From contig NZ_RCCV01000004.1 in NCBI RefSeq assembly GCF_003664255.1, positions 744,001 through 808,000 of the forward strand: 64,000 nucleotides of DNA, in the 5' to 3' direction. This document shows positions 1 to 9,779 of the stretch, piece after piece (position 1 is the stretch's first letter; every line of letters starts with the position of its first letter). The stretch is from Micromonospora sp. M71_S20. GTDB lineage: Bacteria > Actinomycetota > Actinomycetes > Mycobacteriales > Micromonosporaceae. The notes under the pieces are model-generated. The model saw only the letters and a list, made by a program, of their open reading frames with translations, did no database searches and was not told the origin of the DNA. Position numbers and translations under genes: made by a program.

Positions 1-3000
1 GAGGCCACGGTGGTGCTGCTGGACGACCCGGACGCCGGGGCCGACCGGCCGCCGACCGACCCGGAACCGCTCACCGGCCCCGACAACGGCAGCGTCGTCA
101 TCTACACCTCGGGCTCCACCGGCCGCCCCAAGGGCTCGCTGCTGTCGCACCGGGCCCTGGTCAACCGCACCGAGCACGTCGGCGCGCAGGTCTACCGGCT
201 GGACTCCGACGCCGTCGTGCTCCAGAAGACCGAGATCGGCTTCGACGTCTCGCCGGGAGAGGTCTACGCGGCCCTGTCGGCGGGCGCCCGGATCGTGGTG
301 GCCCGCCCCGGCGGGCACCGCGACCCCGCGTACCTGTGCGAGCTGATGGCCCGCGAGGGCGTCACCACCGTCCACTTCGTGCCGTCGATGCTCCCGGCGC
401 TGCTCGCCGAGGGGCTGGCCGGGTGCCGGTCGCTGCGGTCGGTGGCCGTCGGCGGCGAGGAGATCGCCGTCGACGTGGCGCGGGCGTTCCTGGCCGCGCT
501 GCCCGGCTGCGAGCTGCACAACACGTACGGGCCGGCCGAGGCCACCGTCGACGTGAGCAGCTGGCGGTGCACCGCCGACGCCCTGGCCGGGCTGTCCCGG
601 GTGCCGCTCGGCACGCCCCACCCGAACCTGCGGCTGTACGTCCTCGACGGGCGGCTCGACCCGGTGCCGGTCGGCGTGCCCGGCGAGCTGTGCGTCGGCG
701 GGACGGGGCTGGCCCGGGGCTACCTGGGCCGGCCCGGACTGACGGCCGAGAAGTTCGTGCCGGACCCGTACGGCCCGCCCGGGTCGCGGCTCTACCGCAC
801 CGGGGACGCGGCGGCGTGGCGACCGGACGGCGCCGTGGACTTCCTGGGCCGGCTCGACTCGCAGGTCAAGCTGCACGGCGTACGGATCGAGCTGGGCGAG
901 ATCGAGACGGCCCTGCGGGCCTGCCCCGGCGTCGCCGACGCGGTCGCCGCCGTACGCGAGCACGACGGCCGCCGCACCCTCGTCGGGTACGTGCTGCCCG
1001 CCACCGGCGACGCGCCGGCCCCGGCCCGGCTGCGGGAGCGGCTGCTCGCCGCGCTGCCCGAGGCGATGGTCCCGGCCGCCTACGTCACCGTCGACGCCAT
1101 CCCGAAGGACCCGAACGGCAAGGTCGACCGGCGCCAGCTGCCGGCCCCCGACGCCGGCTCGTACGCCACCGGGGAGTACCAGGCCCCGGCCGGCGACGTG
1201 GAGGAGGAGATCGCCGGGATCTGGGCGCGGGTGCTCGGCGTGGCCCGCGTCGGCGTCACCGACAGCTTCTTCGACCTCGGCGGCGACTCGATGCTCGCGG
1301 TCACCCTGGTCGGCACGCTGCGCGCCGCCGGGCACCGCACCAGCGTGCGGGACGTCTTCGCGCACCGCACCGTACGCCGGCTGGCCGCCGCGCTGGGCGA
1401 CGCCGACACCGACGAGTTCCGCCCGGTCGCGCCGTACGCGCTGATCGATTCCGCCGACCGGGCCCGGCTGCCCGGCGGCCTGGTCGACGCCTACCCGGCG
1501 TCGCGCACCCAGCTCGGCATGCTGGTGGAGTCGGCGGTCAGCGGCGACCGCGCGGTCTACCACAGCGTGCTGGCCCACCAGGTCCGCGACGGGCGGCCGT
1601 TCGACGCCGAGGCGCTGCGCGGCGCGGTCCGCGCCGTGGTCGCCCGGCACGAGATCCTGCGCACGTCGTTCGACCTGGTCGGCTACTCGGTGCCGATGCA
1701 GCTCGTGCACGCCCACGCCGAACCCGACGTGCGCGTCGAGGACGGCCGGGACGTCCCGGCCGAGCGGCACGCCGCGCTCTTCGCGGAGTTCGTCGCCGCC
1801 GAGCGGGCCCGCCCGTTCGACGTCTCCACCGCGCCGCTGCTGCGCGTCACGGCGCACCCGGATAGCGACGAGAGCTGGTGGTTCACCTTCACCATCAGCC
1901 ACGTCGTCACCGAGGGCTGGAGCAGCGCGCGGCTGGTCACCGAGGTGCTCGACGCCTACGCCGAGCTGGTCGACGGCCGTACCCCGGCGTCGGGCGACGT
2001 GCCGCCCGTGCGCTACGCCGACTTCATCGCCGCCGAGCTCGCCGCGCTGGAGTCGACCGCCGACCGGGAGCACTGGCGGTCCGTGTGGGACGGGCGCGCC
2101 CCGTTCACCCTGCCCACCGGCTGGGGCGAGCCGGACGCGCCGGACGCCACGGTCGACGCCACGGTCGACTTCACCGACCTGGACGAGGCGCTGCGCGCCC
2201 TGGCCCGCGACACCGACGTGTCGGTGAAGGCGGTGCTGCACGCCGCGCACCTGAAGGTGCTCAGCCAGCTCACCGGCGAGCCGGGCTTCCACGCCGGCCT
2301 CGTCTGCGACGCCCGGCCCGAGGTGCTCGGCGCCGACCGGGTGCAGGGCATGTACCTCAACACGGTGCCGTTCCCGTACGACCGGTCCGCCCGCAGCTGG
2401 CGGGACCTCGTCGCCGCGGTGTTCGACCGGGAGGTCGCGATGTGGCCGCACCGGCGGTTCCCGCTGGCCGAGATGCAGCGCGAGGCCGGCCACCGGCTGC
2501 TGCACGTCCTGTTCAACTACCAGGACTTCACCCGCGCGACGCAGGGCGGCGACGGCTCCGGCCCGGTGGTCACGGGCAACGCCGGCGAGGGCGCCACCGA
2601 GTTCGACCTCTCCTGCTTCGCCCAGCGGGGCCGCTACGCGCTCTCCGCGCGGGCGGGGCTGGTCAGCCAGGCCAACCTGGACCGGATTGCCGGCATGTAC
2701 CGGGCGGTGCTGGAGGCGATGGTCGCCGACCCCGACGGCGACTGCCAGGCGGTCTGCGTGCCCGGGGGCGAGCGCGACCGGCTGCTCGGCGTCACCGACA
2801 CCGGCGCGGACGAGCCGGTCACCGGCACCGTGGTCGAGCTGTTCCAGGCCCAGCTGGCCCGCGATCCGCAGGCCGTGGCGGTGGTGGCCGGCACCGTCGA
2901 GCTGACGTACGCCCAGGTCGACGCCGCCGCCAACCGGCTGGCGCACCACCTGCGCGCGGCCGGCGCCGGCCGGGAGACCGTCGTCGGGGTCTGCCTCGAC

Positions 3001-6000
3001 CGGGACGCGGACCTGGTGCCCGCGCTGCTCGGCGTGCTCAAGGCGGGGGCGGCGTACCTGCCGCTGGACCCGGCCCAGCCCGCCGAGCGGATCGCCTACA
3101 TGCTGGCCGACGCCGGGGCGCGGACCGTGGTCACCACCTCCGCCCAGGCCGAGCTGCTCGCCGGCTTCGACGGGCGGCGGGTGCTGCTGGACGCCGGCGA
3201 CCTGGCCGGGCAGCCGGAGACCGATCCGGGCGTCGCCCGCGACCCGGACGACCTGCTCTACGTCATCTACACCTCCGGCTCGACCGGCCGGCCCAAGGGC
3301 GTCTGCGTGAGCGACGCCAACGTGCTGCGCCTGCTCGACGCGGCGCAGGAGCACTACGCGGTCGACGAGACCGACGTGTGGGCGCTGTTCCACTCGTACG
3401 CCTTCGACGTCTCCGTCTGGGAGCTGTGGGGGGCGCTGCTGCACGGCAGCCGGCTGGTGCTGGTGCCCCGCGAGGTGGCCCGGGTGCCGCAGGACCTGCT
3501 GGACCTGCTGGTGAGGCAGCGGGTCACCATGCTGGCGCAGACCCCGACGGCGCTGCGCGGGCTCGTCCGGCTCGCCGCCGAGGACGCCCCCGGCATCCGG
3601 GACCTGTCGCTGCGTGCGGTGGTGGTCGCGGGGGAGAAGCTCGACTTCGCCGACCTCGCGCCGTGGGCCGCCCGCCTCGGGCTGGCCCGGGTGGCGCTGG
3701 TCAACATGTACGGGATCACCGAGACCACCGTCTACTCCACCTACCACCGCATCACCCGGGCCGACCTCGCGCCCGGGGTGGGCAGCCGGATCGGCCGGCC
3801 CCTGTCCGGGGTGCGGATGTACGTGCTCGACCAGTACGGCCACCCGGCCCCCATCGGGGTGCCCGGCGAGGTGTACCTGGCCGGGCACGGGGTGGCCCGC
3901 GGCTACCTCGACCAGCCCGAGCTGACCGCCCGGCGGTTCCTGCCCGACCCGTACGGCCCGCCCGGCAGCCGGATGTACCGCACCGGCGACCTGGCCACCC
4001 GGCTGCCCGACGGCAGCGTGGAGTTCCTCGGCCGCCTCGACGACCAGGTGAAGCTCCGGGGCTACCGGATCGAGCCGGGCGAGATCGAGGCGGCGCTGAC
4101 CGCGCTGCCCGGTGTCGCGGAGGCGGTCGTCGTGCTCCGGGCGGACGACCCGGCCGATCCCCGGCTGACCGCGTACCTGGTGGCCGGCGACGGGGAGCCG
4201 CCGCAGGTCGCCTCGCTGCGCGCCTCGCTTGCGCGCGCCCTGCCGGAGTACATGGTCCCGTCGGCGTTCGTGCTGCTCGACGAGCTGCCGCGCAACAACA
4301 GCGGCAAGCTGGACCGGCGGGCGCTGCCCGCGCCGACGGGCGGCGCGACGGCCGCCGGCCGGGACCACGTCGGCCCGCGCGGGCCCCTGGAGGAGCGGGT
4401 GGCCGCCGTCTGGGCCGACGTGCTGGGCCTGCCGGTCGTCAGCGTCACCGACGGCTTCTTCGACCTCGGCGGGCACTCCATCACGGCGCTGGTGCTGGCC
4501 GGCACGATGCGCGCCGCCGGGCTGGACGTGACGGTCGCGGACATCTTCCGGCACCCGACCGTACGGGCGCTCTGCGAGGTGCTGGCGAGCCGGGACGCGC
4601 CGGAGCCGACCGAACGCCCCGTCGAGCCCTTCGAGCTGGTCGCCCCCGCAGACCTGCCGCTGCTGCCGGCCGGGCTGGACGACGCGTACCCGCTGTCGCG
4701 GGTGCAGCTGGGGATGCTGCTGGAGATGCTGGCGGACAACGGCCAGAACCACTACCACAACGTCGTCTCGTTCCTGATCCCCGACGAGGAGCCGTTCGAC
4801 CTGGCGACCCTGCGGGGCGCCGTCGACGAGGTGGTGGCCCGGCACGACGTGCTGCGTACCTCGGTGGACACCGCAAACTACTCGGTGCCCATGCAGTTGG
4901 TGCACCGCACGGTGGACGTCCCGGTCCGCACCCGCGACCTGCGCGGGCTGGCCGAGGCGGACCGCACGGCCCTGGTGCGCCGGCTCGTCGGCGAGGAGTA
5001 CCAGGAGCTGTTCGACGTCGAGCGGGCGCCGCTGCTGCGGTTCACCGTGTGCCTGGAGACCGACCGGAGCTGGCGGCTGGTGCTCACCATCTGCCACGTG
5101 ATCATCGAGGGCTGGAGCCTGCACGCCCTGGTGATGGAGATCCTGGACCGGTACCACGCCCGGCGGGCGGCCGCGCAGCCCGACGTCGCCGCCCCGCCCG
5201 GGGTGCGCTTCGCCGACTTCGTCGCCGGCGAGCTGCGCGCCCTGGCCTCGGAGACCGACCAGCGGTACTGGCAGGACGTGGTCCAGCGGCACCCGAGGTT
5301 CCTGCTGCCCGCCGCGTGGGCGCCGCCGGCGCCGGCCACCCGGGAGCCGTACACCGAGGTGGCGTCCTACGCGGACCTGGAGCCGCGGCTGCGGGCCCTG
5401 GCCTCGGCGGCCCGGGTGTCGCTCAAGGCGGTGCTGCACGCCGCGCACCTGAAGGTGCTCAGCCAGCTCACCGACGAGCCGGCCTTCTACAGCGGGCTGG
5501 TCTGCAACACCCGGCCCGACGTGGTGGGCAGCGAGCGGGTCTACGCCATGTCGCTGAACACCCTGCCGTTCCCGCACGACCGGCAGGCGGCCAGCTGGCG
5601 GGAGCTGGTCCAGCGGGTGCACGCCCGCGAGGCCGACCTGTGGCCGCACCGCCGCTACCCGGCGCCGGCCATCCGCACGCCCGGCCGCGGCGCCCGCCTC
5701 ACCGACGTCTACTTCAGCTACCTCGACTTCACGGAGGTGGACGGCGGGCGCACCGCGCCCGTGGAGAGGATCGGCGCGAGCACCTCGGAGTTCGCGCTCG
5801 CCGTCGCCGCGGGCGCCGGCCGGCTCGAACTGAGCACCGACAGCCACGCCATGGGCCGGGCCGACGCCGCGCGGCTGGCCGGCATGTACCGGCTGGTGCT
5901 GGAGGCCATGGTGGCCGACCCCGACGGCGACCCCCGGGCGGCGTACCTGCCCGCCGGGGAGCGGCACGACGTGCTGGTGGGCTGGAACTCCTCGGCCGCG

Positions 6001-8796
6001 CCGGGCTGCGTCGACCTCGTCCCGGACCGGGTCGCGGCGCGGGCCGCGGCGACCCCCGACGCGGAGGCCGTCGACGGTACGACCTACGCCGGGCTGGACG
6101 CGGCGGCCAACCGGATCGGCCACCACCTGCGCGGGGCGGGGATCGGTCCGGAGCGGGTCGTGGGGGTGCTGCTGGACCGGGGCGCCGACCTCGTCGCCGC
6201 CCTGCTCGGGGTGTGGCGGGCCGGCGGCGCGTACCTGCCGATCGACCCGGGTCACCCGGCCGAGCGGGTCGCCGCGATGCTCGCCGACGCCGGGGCGACG
6301 GTGGTGGTGACCTCGACCGGCCACGCCGACCGGCTCACCGGCGTCGAGCTGGTGCTGCTCGACCGCGACGCCGAGCGGATCGCCGCGCTGCCCGCCGACC
6401 CGCCGGCCGGCGGGCCCGACCCGGACCACCTCGCGTACGTCATCTTCACCTCCGGCTCGACCGGCCGGCCGAACGGGGTGCAGATCAGCCACCGCGGCCT
6501 CGCCAACTATCTCGGCTGGGCGGCCGAGGAACTCGTCGGGGACCGCACCGGCGGCGCCGCGCTCTTCTCGTCGGTCGCGTACGACATGGTGGTGACCAGC
6601 ATCTGGGCGCCGCTGGTCACCGGGCAGCGGCTGTGGCTGCTGCCGCCCGACGCCGGCCTGGACGAGCTGGGCCCGCGGTTGGCCGACGCCGGCCCGTTCA
6701 GCTTCGTCAAGCTGACCCCCGGCCACCTCGACCTGCTGACCCGCCAGCTCGACGCGGACCGGGCCGCGGCCCTGACCCCGCTGCTGGTGCTGGGGGGCGA
6801 GGCGCTGACCCGGCAGGTCTGCGACCGCTGGCACGCGCTCGCGCCGGACAGCGTGCTGCTCAACGAGTACGGGCCGACCGAGGCGACCGTGGCCGTCAGC
6901 CGGTACCCGGTCACCGGGCCGCTGCCGGCCGACGTCGCGCCGATCGGCCGGCCGCTGGGCGGGATGCGGACCTACGTCCTCGACGCCGACCTGCAACCGG
7001 TGCCGGTGGGCGTGGTCGGCCACGTCCACCTCGGCGGCCCCGGTCTCGCCCGGGGCTACGCCGGCCGGCCGGCCCTGACCGCCGACCGGTTCGTGCCCGA
7101 TCCGTTCGGCGCGGACGGCGGGCGGCTGTACCGGACCGGCGACCTGGGCCGCTGGCTGCCCGACGGGCAGTTGGACCTGCTCGGCCGGGTCGACGACCAG
7201 GTGAAGATCCGTGGCCACCGGGTGGAGCCCGGCGAGGTCAGGGCGGTGCTCCTCGCGCATCCGGGCGTGCGGGACGCGGTGGTGACCGTCGAGTCGACGG
7301 GTGCCGGCGGGCCCCGCCTGGTGGCCTACCACGTCGGCGACGCGCCGGACCTGACCGCGCACTGTGCCCGGTGGCTGCCGAGCCAACTGGTGCCGAGCGT
7401 CTTCGTTCCGGTGCCGGCCATCCCGCTCAACGCCAACGGCAAGGTCGACCGTCGGGCGCTGCCTCCGGTGGACCTGGCCGGGCCGGCCGGCCACACCCCG
7501 CCCCGGCCGGGGCTGGAGCAGCTGATCGCCGACATCTGGGTCCGCGTCCTGGAGGTCGACCGGGTCGGCCGGCACGACCGCTTCTTCGCCCTGGGCGGGC
7601 ACTCGCTGCTGGTCGTACCGGTGGTCACGGCGGCCCGGCAGGCCGGTGTCCCGCTGACGCTGCGGGCGGCGATGCTCGACCGGACCCTGGCCGAGCTGGC
7701 CGCCTCGCTCGCCCCGACCGGGGCGGCGGCGTCCGTCGACCCGGCGGATCCGGCGGTACGCTCCGGCGTGGCGCGGACCGCCCCGGTGCTGCCGGCCGTC
7801 GAGCCGCTGCTCGCCGCCCACCGGGTGCCCGGCGCCTCGCTGGCCCTGCTCGTGGACGGTGAGCTGGTGGAGGCCCGCGCCGCCGGGCACCGCACGGCCG
7901 GCGGCGGCGCCCCGGTGACCCCGGCGACCATCTTCCAGGTCGGCTCGGTCAGCAAATGGGTCACCGCGGTGGGCGCGCTGGTCCTCGTCGGGCGGGGGCA
8001 GCTCCAGCTCGACACGGACGTCAACGCTTACTTGAAGGGCTGGCAGCTGCCCGCCAGCCGGCCGGTGAGCCTGCGGCAACTGCTGAGCCACGTCGCCGGG
8101 CTGACCCCGACCGGCAGCACCGGGCACCCGCGTGGCGGGCCCGTGCCGACCCTGTCGGACGTGCTGCACGGCCGGGGCGTGTCCACCGGCCCGGTCCAGG
8201 CGCTCGACGCGCCCGACCCGGTCGCGGTGGAGCGCAACAGCCACTTCGTGGTGGTGCAGCAGCTCATGGAGGACGTCACCGCGACGCCCTTCGCCGACCT
8301 GATGGCCGAGCTGGTCTTCGGACCGGCGGGGATGACCGGCAGCAGCTTCGACCAGAGCTTCCCGGAGACGTCCGGCCGGCCGGTGGCCGTCGGGCACGAC
8401 GAACGGGGCGAGCCGCTCCCGGGCGGCTGGCAGGTGCGTACCGACCTCGCGGCCGCCGGCCTCTGGAGCACCGCGACCGACCTGGCCCAGCTCGTCAGGG
8501 AGATCCACGTCGCGCACCGGGGCGGCCCGGCCCTGCTGAGCCGGGAGCTGGCGGTGACGCAACTGACCACCGGACCGGGCGGCGTCTTCGGGCTCGGCTG
8601 CACGGTGGACCGCATCGAGGGGCCCGCCGGGGCACGCGTCGAGTTCACCCACCGGGGCCGCATCCCCGGCTACCACGCGCTCACCGCCGGCCGGGTGCCC
8701 GACGGCTCCGGGTTGGTGCTGCTGACCAACGGCGACCAGGGCCACGAGGTCGTGTCGCGACTGGCGTCCGACATCGCACTGACGGAGGAAATGTGA
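1..8796 (+). CDS. NRPS, three A-T units and two C domains, with C-terminal PBP/beta-lactamase-like domain (5' partial)
   Basis: The reading frame is open from base 1, so the start lies left of the window. Domain order by nucleotide: A1 (from its core-3 motif YTSGSTGRPKGS near 103) to about 1140; T1 (Ser codon 1288); C1 about 1435-2760; A2 2840-4350; T2 (Ser 4477); C2 4630-5930; A3 6000-7470; T3 (Ser 7603); then a beta-lactamase/PBP-fold serine hydrolase domain about 7780-8790 with SVSK at 7945 and an HRG box near the end. There is no epimerase and no alpha/beta-hydrolase thioesterase. My manual specificity lines are A1 DVGHAGTVDK (nearest to Orn/Arg-like codes), A2 DVWAVAMVYK (Thr-like features) and A3 DMTKVGEVAK (close to Asn/Asp). 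Both C domains have [S/C]HxxxEG instead of HHxxxDG. It assembles a peptide in the cytoplasm. The PBP-like domain probably releases or cyclises it, by analogy with SurE-type PBP thioesterases (inference). Confidence 0.95.
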   Translation, partial: EATVVLLDDPDAGADRPPTDPEPLTGPDNGSVVIYTSGSTGRPKGSLLSHRALVNRTEHVGAQVYRLDSDAVVLQKTEIGFDVSPGEVYAALSAGARIVVARPGGHRDPAYLCELMAREGVTTVHFVPSMLPALLAEGLAGCRSLRSVAVGGEEIAVDVARAFLAALPGCELHNTYGPAEATVDVSSWRCTADALAGLSRVPLGTPHPNLRLYVLDGRLDPVPVGVPGELCVGGTGLARGYLGRPGLTAEKFVPDPYGPPGSRLYRTGDAAAWRPDGAVDFLGRLDSQVKLHGVRIELGEIETALRACPGVADAVAAVREHDGRRTLVGYVLPATGDAPAPARLRERLLAALPEAMVPAAYVTVDAIPKDPNGKVDRRQLPAPDAGSYATGEYQAPAGDVEEEIAGIWARVLGVARVGVTDSFFDLGGDSMLAVTLVGTLRAAGHRTSVRDVFAHRTVRRLAAALGDADTDEFRPVAPYALIDSADRARLPGGLVDAYPASRTQLGMLVESAVSGDRAVYHSVLAHQVRDGRPFDAEALRGAVRAVVARHEILRTSFDLVGYSVPMQLVHAHAEPDVRVEDGRDVPAERHAALFAEFVAAERARPFDVSTAPLLRVTAHPDSDESWWFTFTISHVVTEGWSSARLVTEVLDAYAELVDGRTPASGDVPPVRYADFIAAELAALESTADREHWRSVWDGRAPFTLPTGWGEPDAPDATVDATVDFTDLDEALRALARDTDVSVKAVLHAAHLKVLSQLTGEPGFHAGLVCDARPEVLGADRVQGMYLNTVPFPYDRSARSWRDLVAAVFDREVAMWPHRRFPLAEMQREAGHRLLHVLFNYQDFTRATQGGDGSGPVVTGNAGEGATEFDLSCFAQRGRYALSARAGLVSQANLDRIAGMYRAVLEAMVADPDGDCQAVCVPGGERDRLLGVTDTGADEPVTGTVVELFQAQLARDPQAVAVVAGTVELTYAQVDAAANRLAHHLRAAGAGRETVVGVCLDRDADLVPALLGVLKAGAAYLPLDPAQPAERIAYMLADAGARTVVTTSAQAELLAGFDGRRVLLDAGDLAGQPETDPGVARDPDDLLYVIYTSGSTGRPKGVCVSDANVLRLLDAAQEHYAVDETDVWALFHSYAFDVSVWELWGALLHGSRLVLVPREVARVPQDLLDLLVRQRVTMLAQTPTALRGLVRLAAEDAPGIRDLSLRAVVVAGEKLDFADLAPWAARLGLARVALVNMYGITETTVYSTYHRITRADLAPGVGSRIGRPLSGVRMYVLDQYGHPAPIGVPGEVYLAGHGVARGYLDQPELTARRFLPDPYGPPGSRMYRTGDLATRLPDGSVEFLGRLDDQVKLRGYRIEPGEIEAALTALPGVAEAVVVLRADDPADPRLTAYLVAGDGEPPQVASLRASLARALPEYMVPSAFVLLDELPRNNSGKLDRRALPAPTGGATAAGRDHVGPRGPLEERVAAVWADVLGLPVVSVTDGFFDLGGHSITALVLAGTMRAAGLDVTVADIFRHPTVRALCEVLASRDAPEPTERPVEPFELVAPADLPLLPAGLDDAYPLSRVQLGMLLEMLADNGQNHYHNVVSFLIPDEEPFDLATLRGAVDEVVARHDVLRTSVDTANYSVPMQLVHRTVDVPVRTRDLRGLAEADRTALVRRLVGEEYQELFDVERAPLLRFTVCLETDRSWRLVLTICHVIIEGWSLHALVMEILDRYHARRAAAQPDVAAPPGVRFADFVAGELRALASETDQRYWQDVVQRHPRFLLPAAWAPPAPATREPYTEVASYADLEPRLRALASAARVSLKAVLHAAHLKVLSQLTDEPAFYSGLVCNTRPDVVGSERVYAMSLNTLPFPHDRQAASWRELVQRVHAREADLWPHRRYPAPAIRTPGRGARLTDVYFSYLDFTEVDGGRTAPVERIGASTSEFALAVAAGAGRLELSTDSHAMGRADAARLAGMYRLVLEAMVADPDGDPRAAYLPAGERHDVLVGWNSSAAPGCVDLVPDRVAARAAATPDAEAVDGTTYAGLDAAANRIGHHLRGAGIGPERVVGVLLDRGADLVAALLGVWRAGGAYLPIDPGHPAERVAAMLADAGATVVVTSTGHADRLTGVELVLLDRDAERIAALPADPPAGGPDPDHLAYVIFTSGSTGRPNGVQISHRGLANYLGWAAEELVGDRTGGAALFSSVAYDMVVTSIWAPLVTGQRLWLLPPDAGLDELGPRLADAGPFSFVKLTPGHLDLLTRQLDADRAAALTPLLVLGGEALTRQVCDRWHALAPDSVLLNEYGPTEATVAVSRYPVTGPLPADVAPIGRPLGGMRTYVLDADLQPVPVGVVGHVHLGGPGLARGYAGRPALTADRFVPDPFGADGGRLYRTGDLGRWLPDGQLDLLGRVDDQVKIRGHRVEPGEVRAVLLAHPGVRDAVVTVESTGAGGPRLVAYHVGDAPDLTAHCARWLPSQLVPSVFVPVPAIPLNANGKVDRRALPPVDLAGPAGHTPPRPGLEQLIADIWVRVLEVDRVGRHDRFFALGGHSLLVVPVVTAARQAGVPLTLRAAMLDRTLAELAASLAPTGAAASVDPADPAVRSGVARTAPVLPAVEPLLAAHRVPGASLALLVDGELVEARAAGHRTAGGGAPVTPATIFQVGSVSKWVTAVGALVLVGRGQLQLDTDVNAYLKGWQLPASRPVSLRQLLSHVAGLTPTGSTGHPRGGPVPTLSDVLHGRGVSTGPVQALDAPDPVAVERNSHFVVVQQLMEDVTATPFADLMAELVFGPAGMTGSSFDQSFPETSGRPVAVGHDERGEPLPGGWQVRTDLAAAGLWSTATDLAQLVREIHVAHRGGPALLSRELAVTQLTTGPGGVFGLGCTVDRIEGPAGARVEFTHRGRIPGYHALTAGRVPDGSGLVLLTNGDQGHEVVSRLASDIALTEEM

Positions 8797-9779
8797 TGAC
8801 GACCGTACCGAGCATCTCCGCAACGGTCACCGACCCACCGGCCCGGCAGGTGCGGCACCTGGTGTCGATCCGCGACCTGACCGACGACGACCTCTACTCG
8901 ATCGTGGCGCGGGGGGCGAGGTTCGCCGCCGGCGAATCCGCCAGCCCGCTGGCCGACCGGGTGGTCGGCACCTACTTCGTGAAGACGTCGACCCGGACGC
9001 GGACCGCGTTCACCGTGGCCGCGCTGCGGCTCGGCGCGAAGGCCATCCAGTACGGGCCGGACGACCTCCAGGTCAACACCGGGGAGTCCAGCGAAGACAC
9101 CGGCCGGGTGCTGTCGGGCATGCTCGACGTGTTGGTGGCGCGGACCGCCGCCGACCCGGGGGAGATGCGCGACTGGGCGCGGCAGGACCGGATGGCCGTG
9201 ATCAACGCGATGAGCGCCGAGGAGCACCCGACGCAGGCGCTGGCCGACCTGACCACCCTGCTGCGGCGCTTCGGTCGGATCGAGCACCTGCGGCTGCTCT
9301 ACCTGGGCGAGGCGAACAACACCGCGACCGCGCTGGCCCTGGCGCTGACCCGCTTCCCCGGCGTCGAGCTGGAACTGCGCACCCCGGCGGGGTACGGGCT
9401 GCCGGCGGAGATCGCGGCGGTCGCGCGGGCGCAGGCGGAGCGCTGCGGCGCCCACCTCGTCGAACGGCACCACATGGACGACCTGCCGGGTGACCTGGAC
9501 GCCATCTACACCACCCGGTGGCAGACCACCGGCACCAGCAAGCCCGACCCGGACTGGCGGGTGCGCTTCGCCCCGTTCCGGGTGGACCGGGAGCTGTGGC
9601 GGCGCAGCCCGCACGCGGTCTTCATGCACGACCTGCCGGCGCACCGGGGGGAGGAGGTGACCGCCGAGGTCCTGGACGGCCCGGCCAGCATCGCCTTCCA
9701 GCAGGCGGAGAACAAGCTCTACAGCGCGATGGCCGTGCTCGACTGGTGCCGGCCCGCCCCCGCCGGGTCCGCGTCGTGA
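8796..9779 (+). CDS. Ornithine/aspartate carbamoyltransferase-family enzyme, biosynthetic
   Basis: 327 aa; the ATG overlaps the NRPS stop (TGATGA), so the two are translationally coupled. The carbamoyl-phosphate loop STRTRTAF starts at S65 and HPTQALAD at H144, as in all transcarbamoylases. The amino-acid side differs from ornithine carbamoyltransferase. HCLP is HDLP (H278, D279), and the loop that normally reads DxxxSMG reads TTRWQTTG. The following PAHRGEEVT segment is OTCase-like. I infer that it carbamoylates an amine on an unusual amino acid or on the peptide, giving a ureido group, rather than serving arginine synthesis. The setting in an NRPS operon with no arginine genes supports this. 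Substrate unknown. Confidence 0.88.
   Translation: MTTVPSISATVTDPPARQVRHLVSIRDLTDDDLYSIVARGARFAAGESASPLADRVVGTYFVKTSTRTRTAFTVAALRLGAKAIQYGPDDLQVNTGESSEDTGRVLSGMLDVLVARTAADPGEMRDWARQDRMAVINAMSAEEHPTQALADLTTLLRRFGRIEHLRLLYLGEANNTATALALALTRFPGVELELRTPAGYGLPAEIAAVARAQAERCGAHLVERHHMDDLPGDLDAIYTTRWQTTGTSKPDPDWRVRFAPFRVDRELWRRSPHAVFMHDLPAHRGEEVTAEVLDGPASIAFQQAENKLYSAMAVLDWCRPAPAGSAS

Noticed and set aside
1878..7862. Very long plus-strand open frame of 1994 codons inside the NRPS gene
   Set aside because: Arg/Gly/Ala/Pro-rich shadow of the true frame; the NRPS motifs are all in the other frame.
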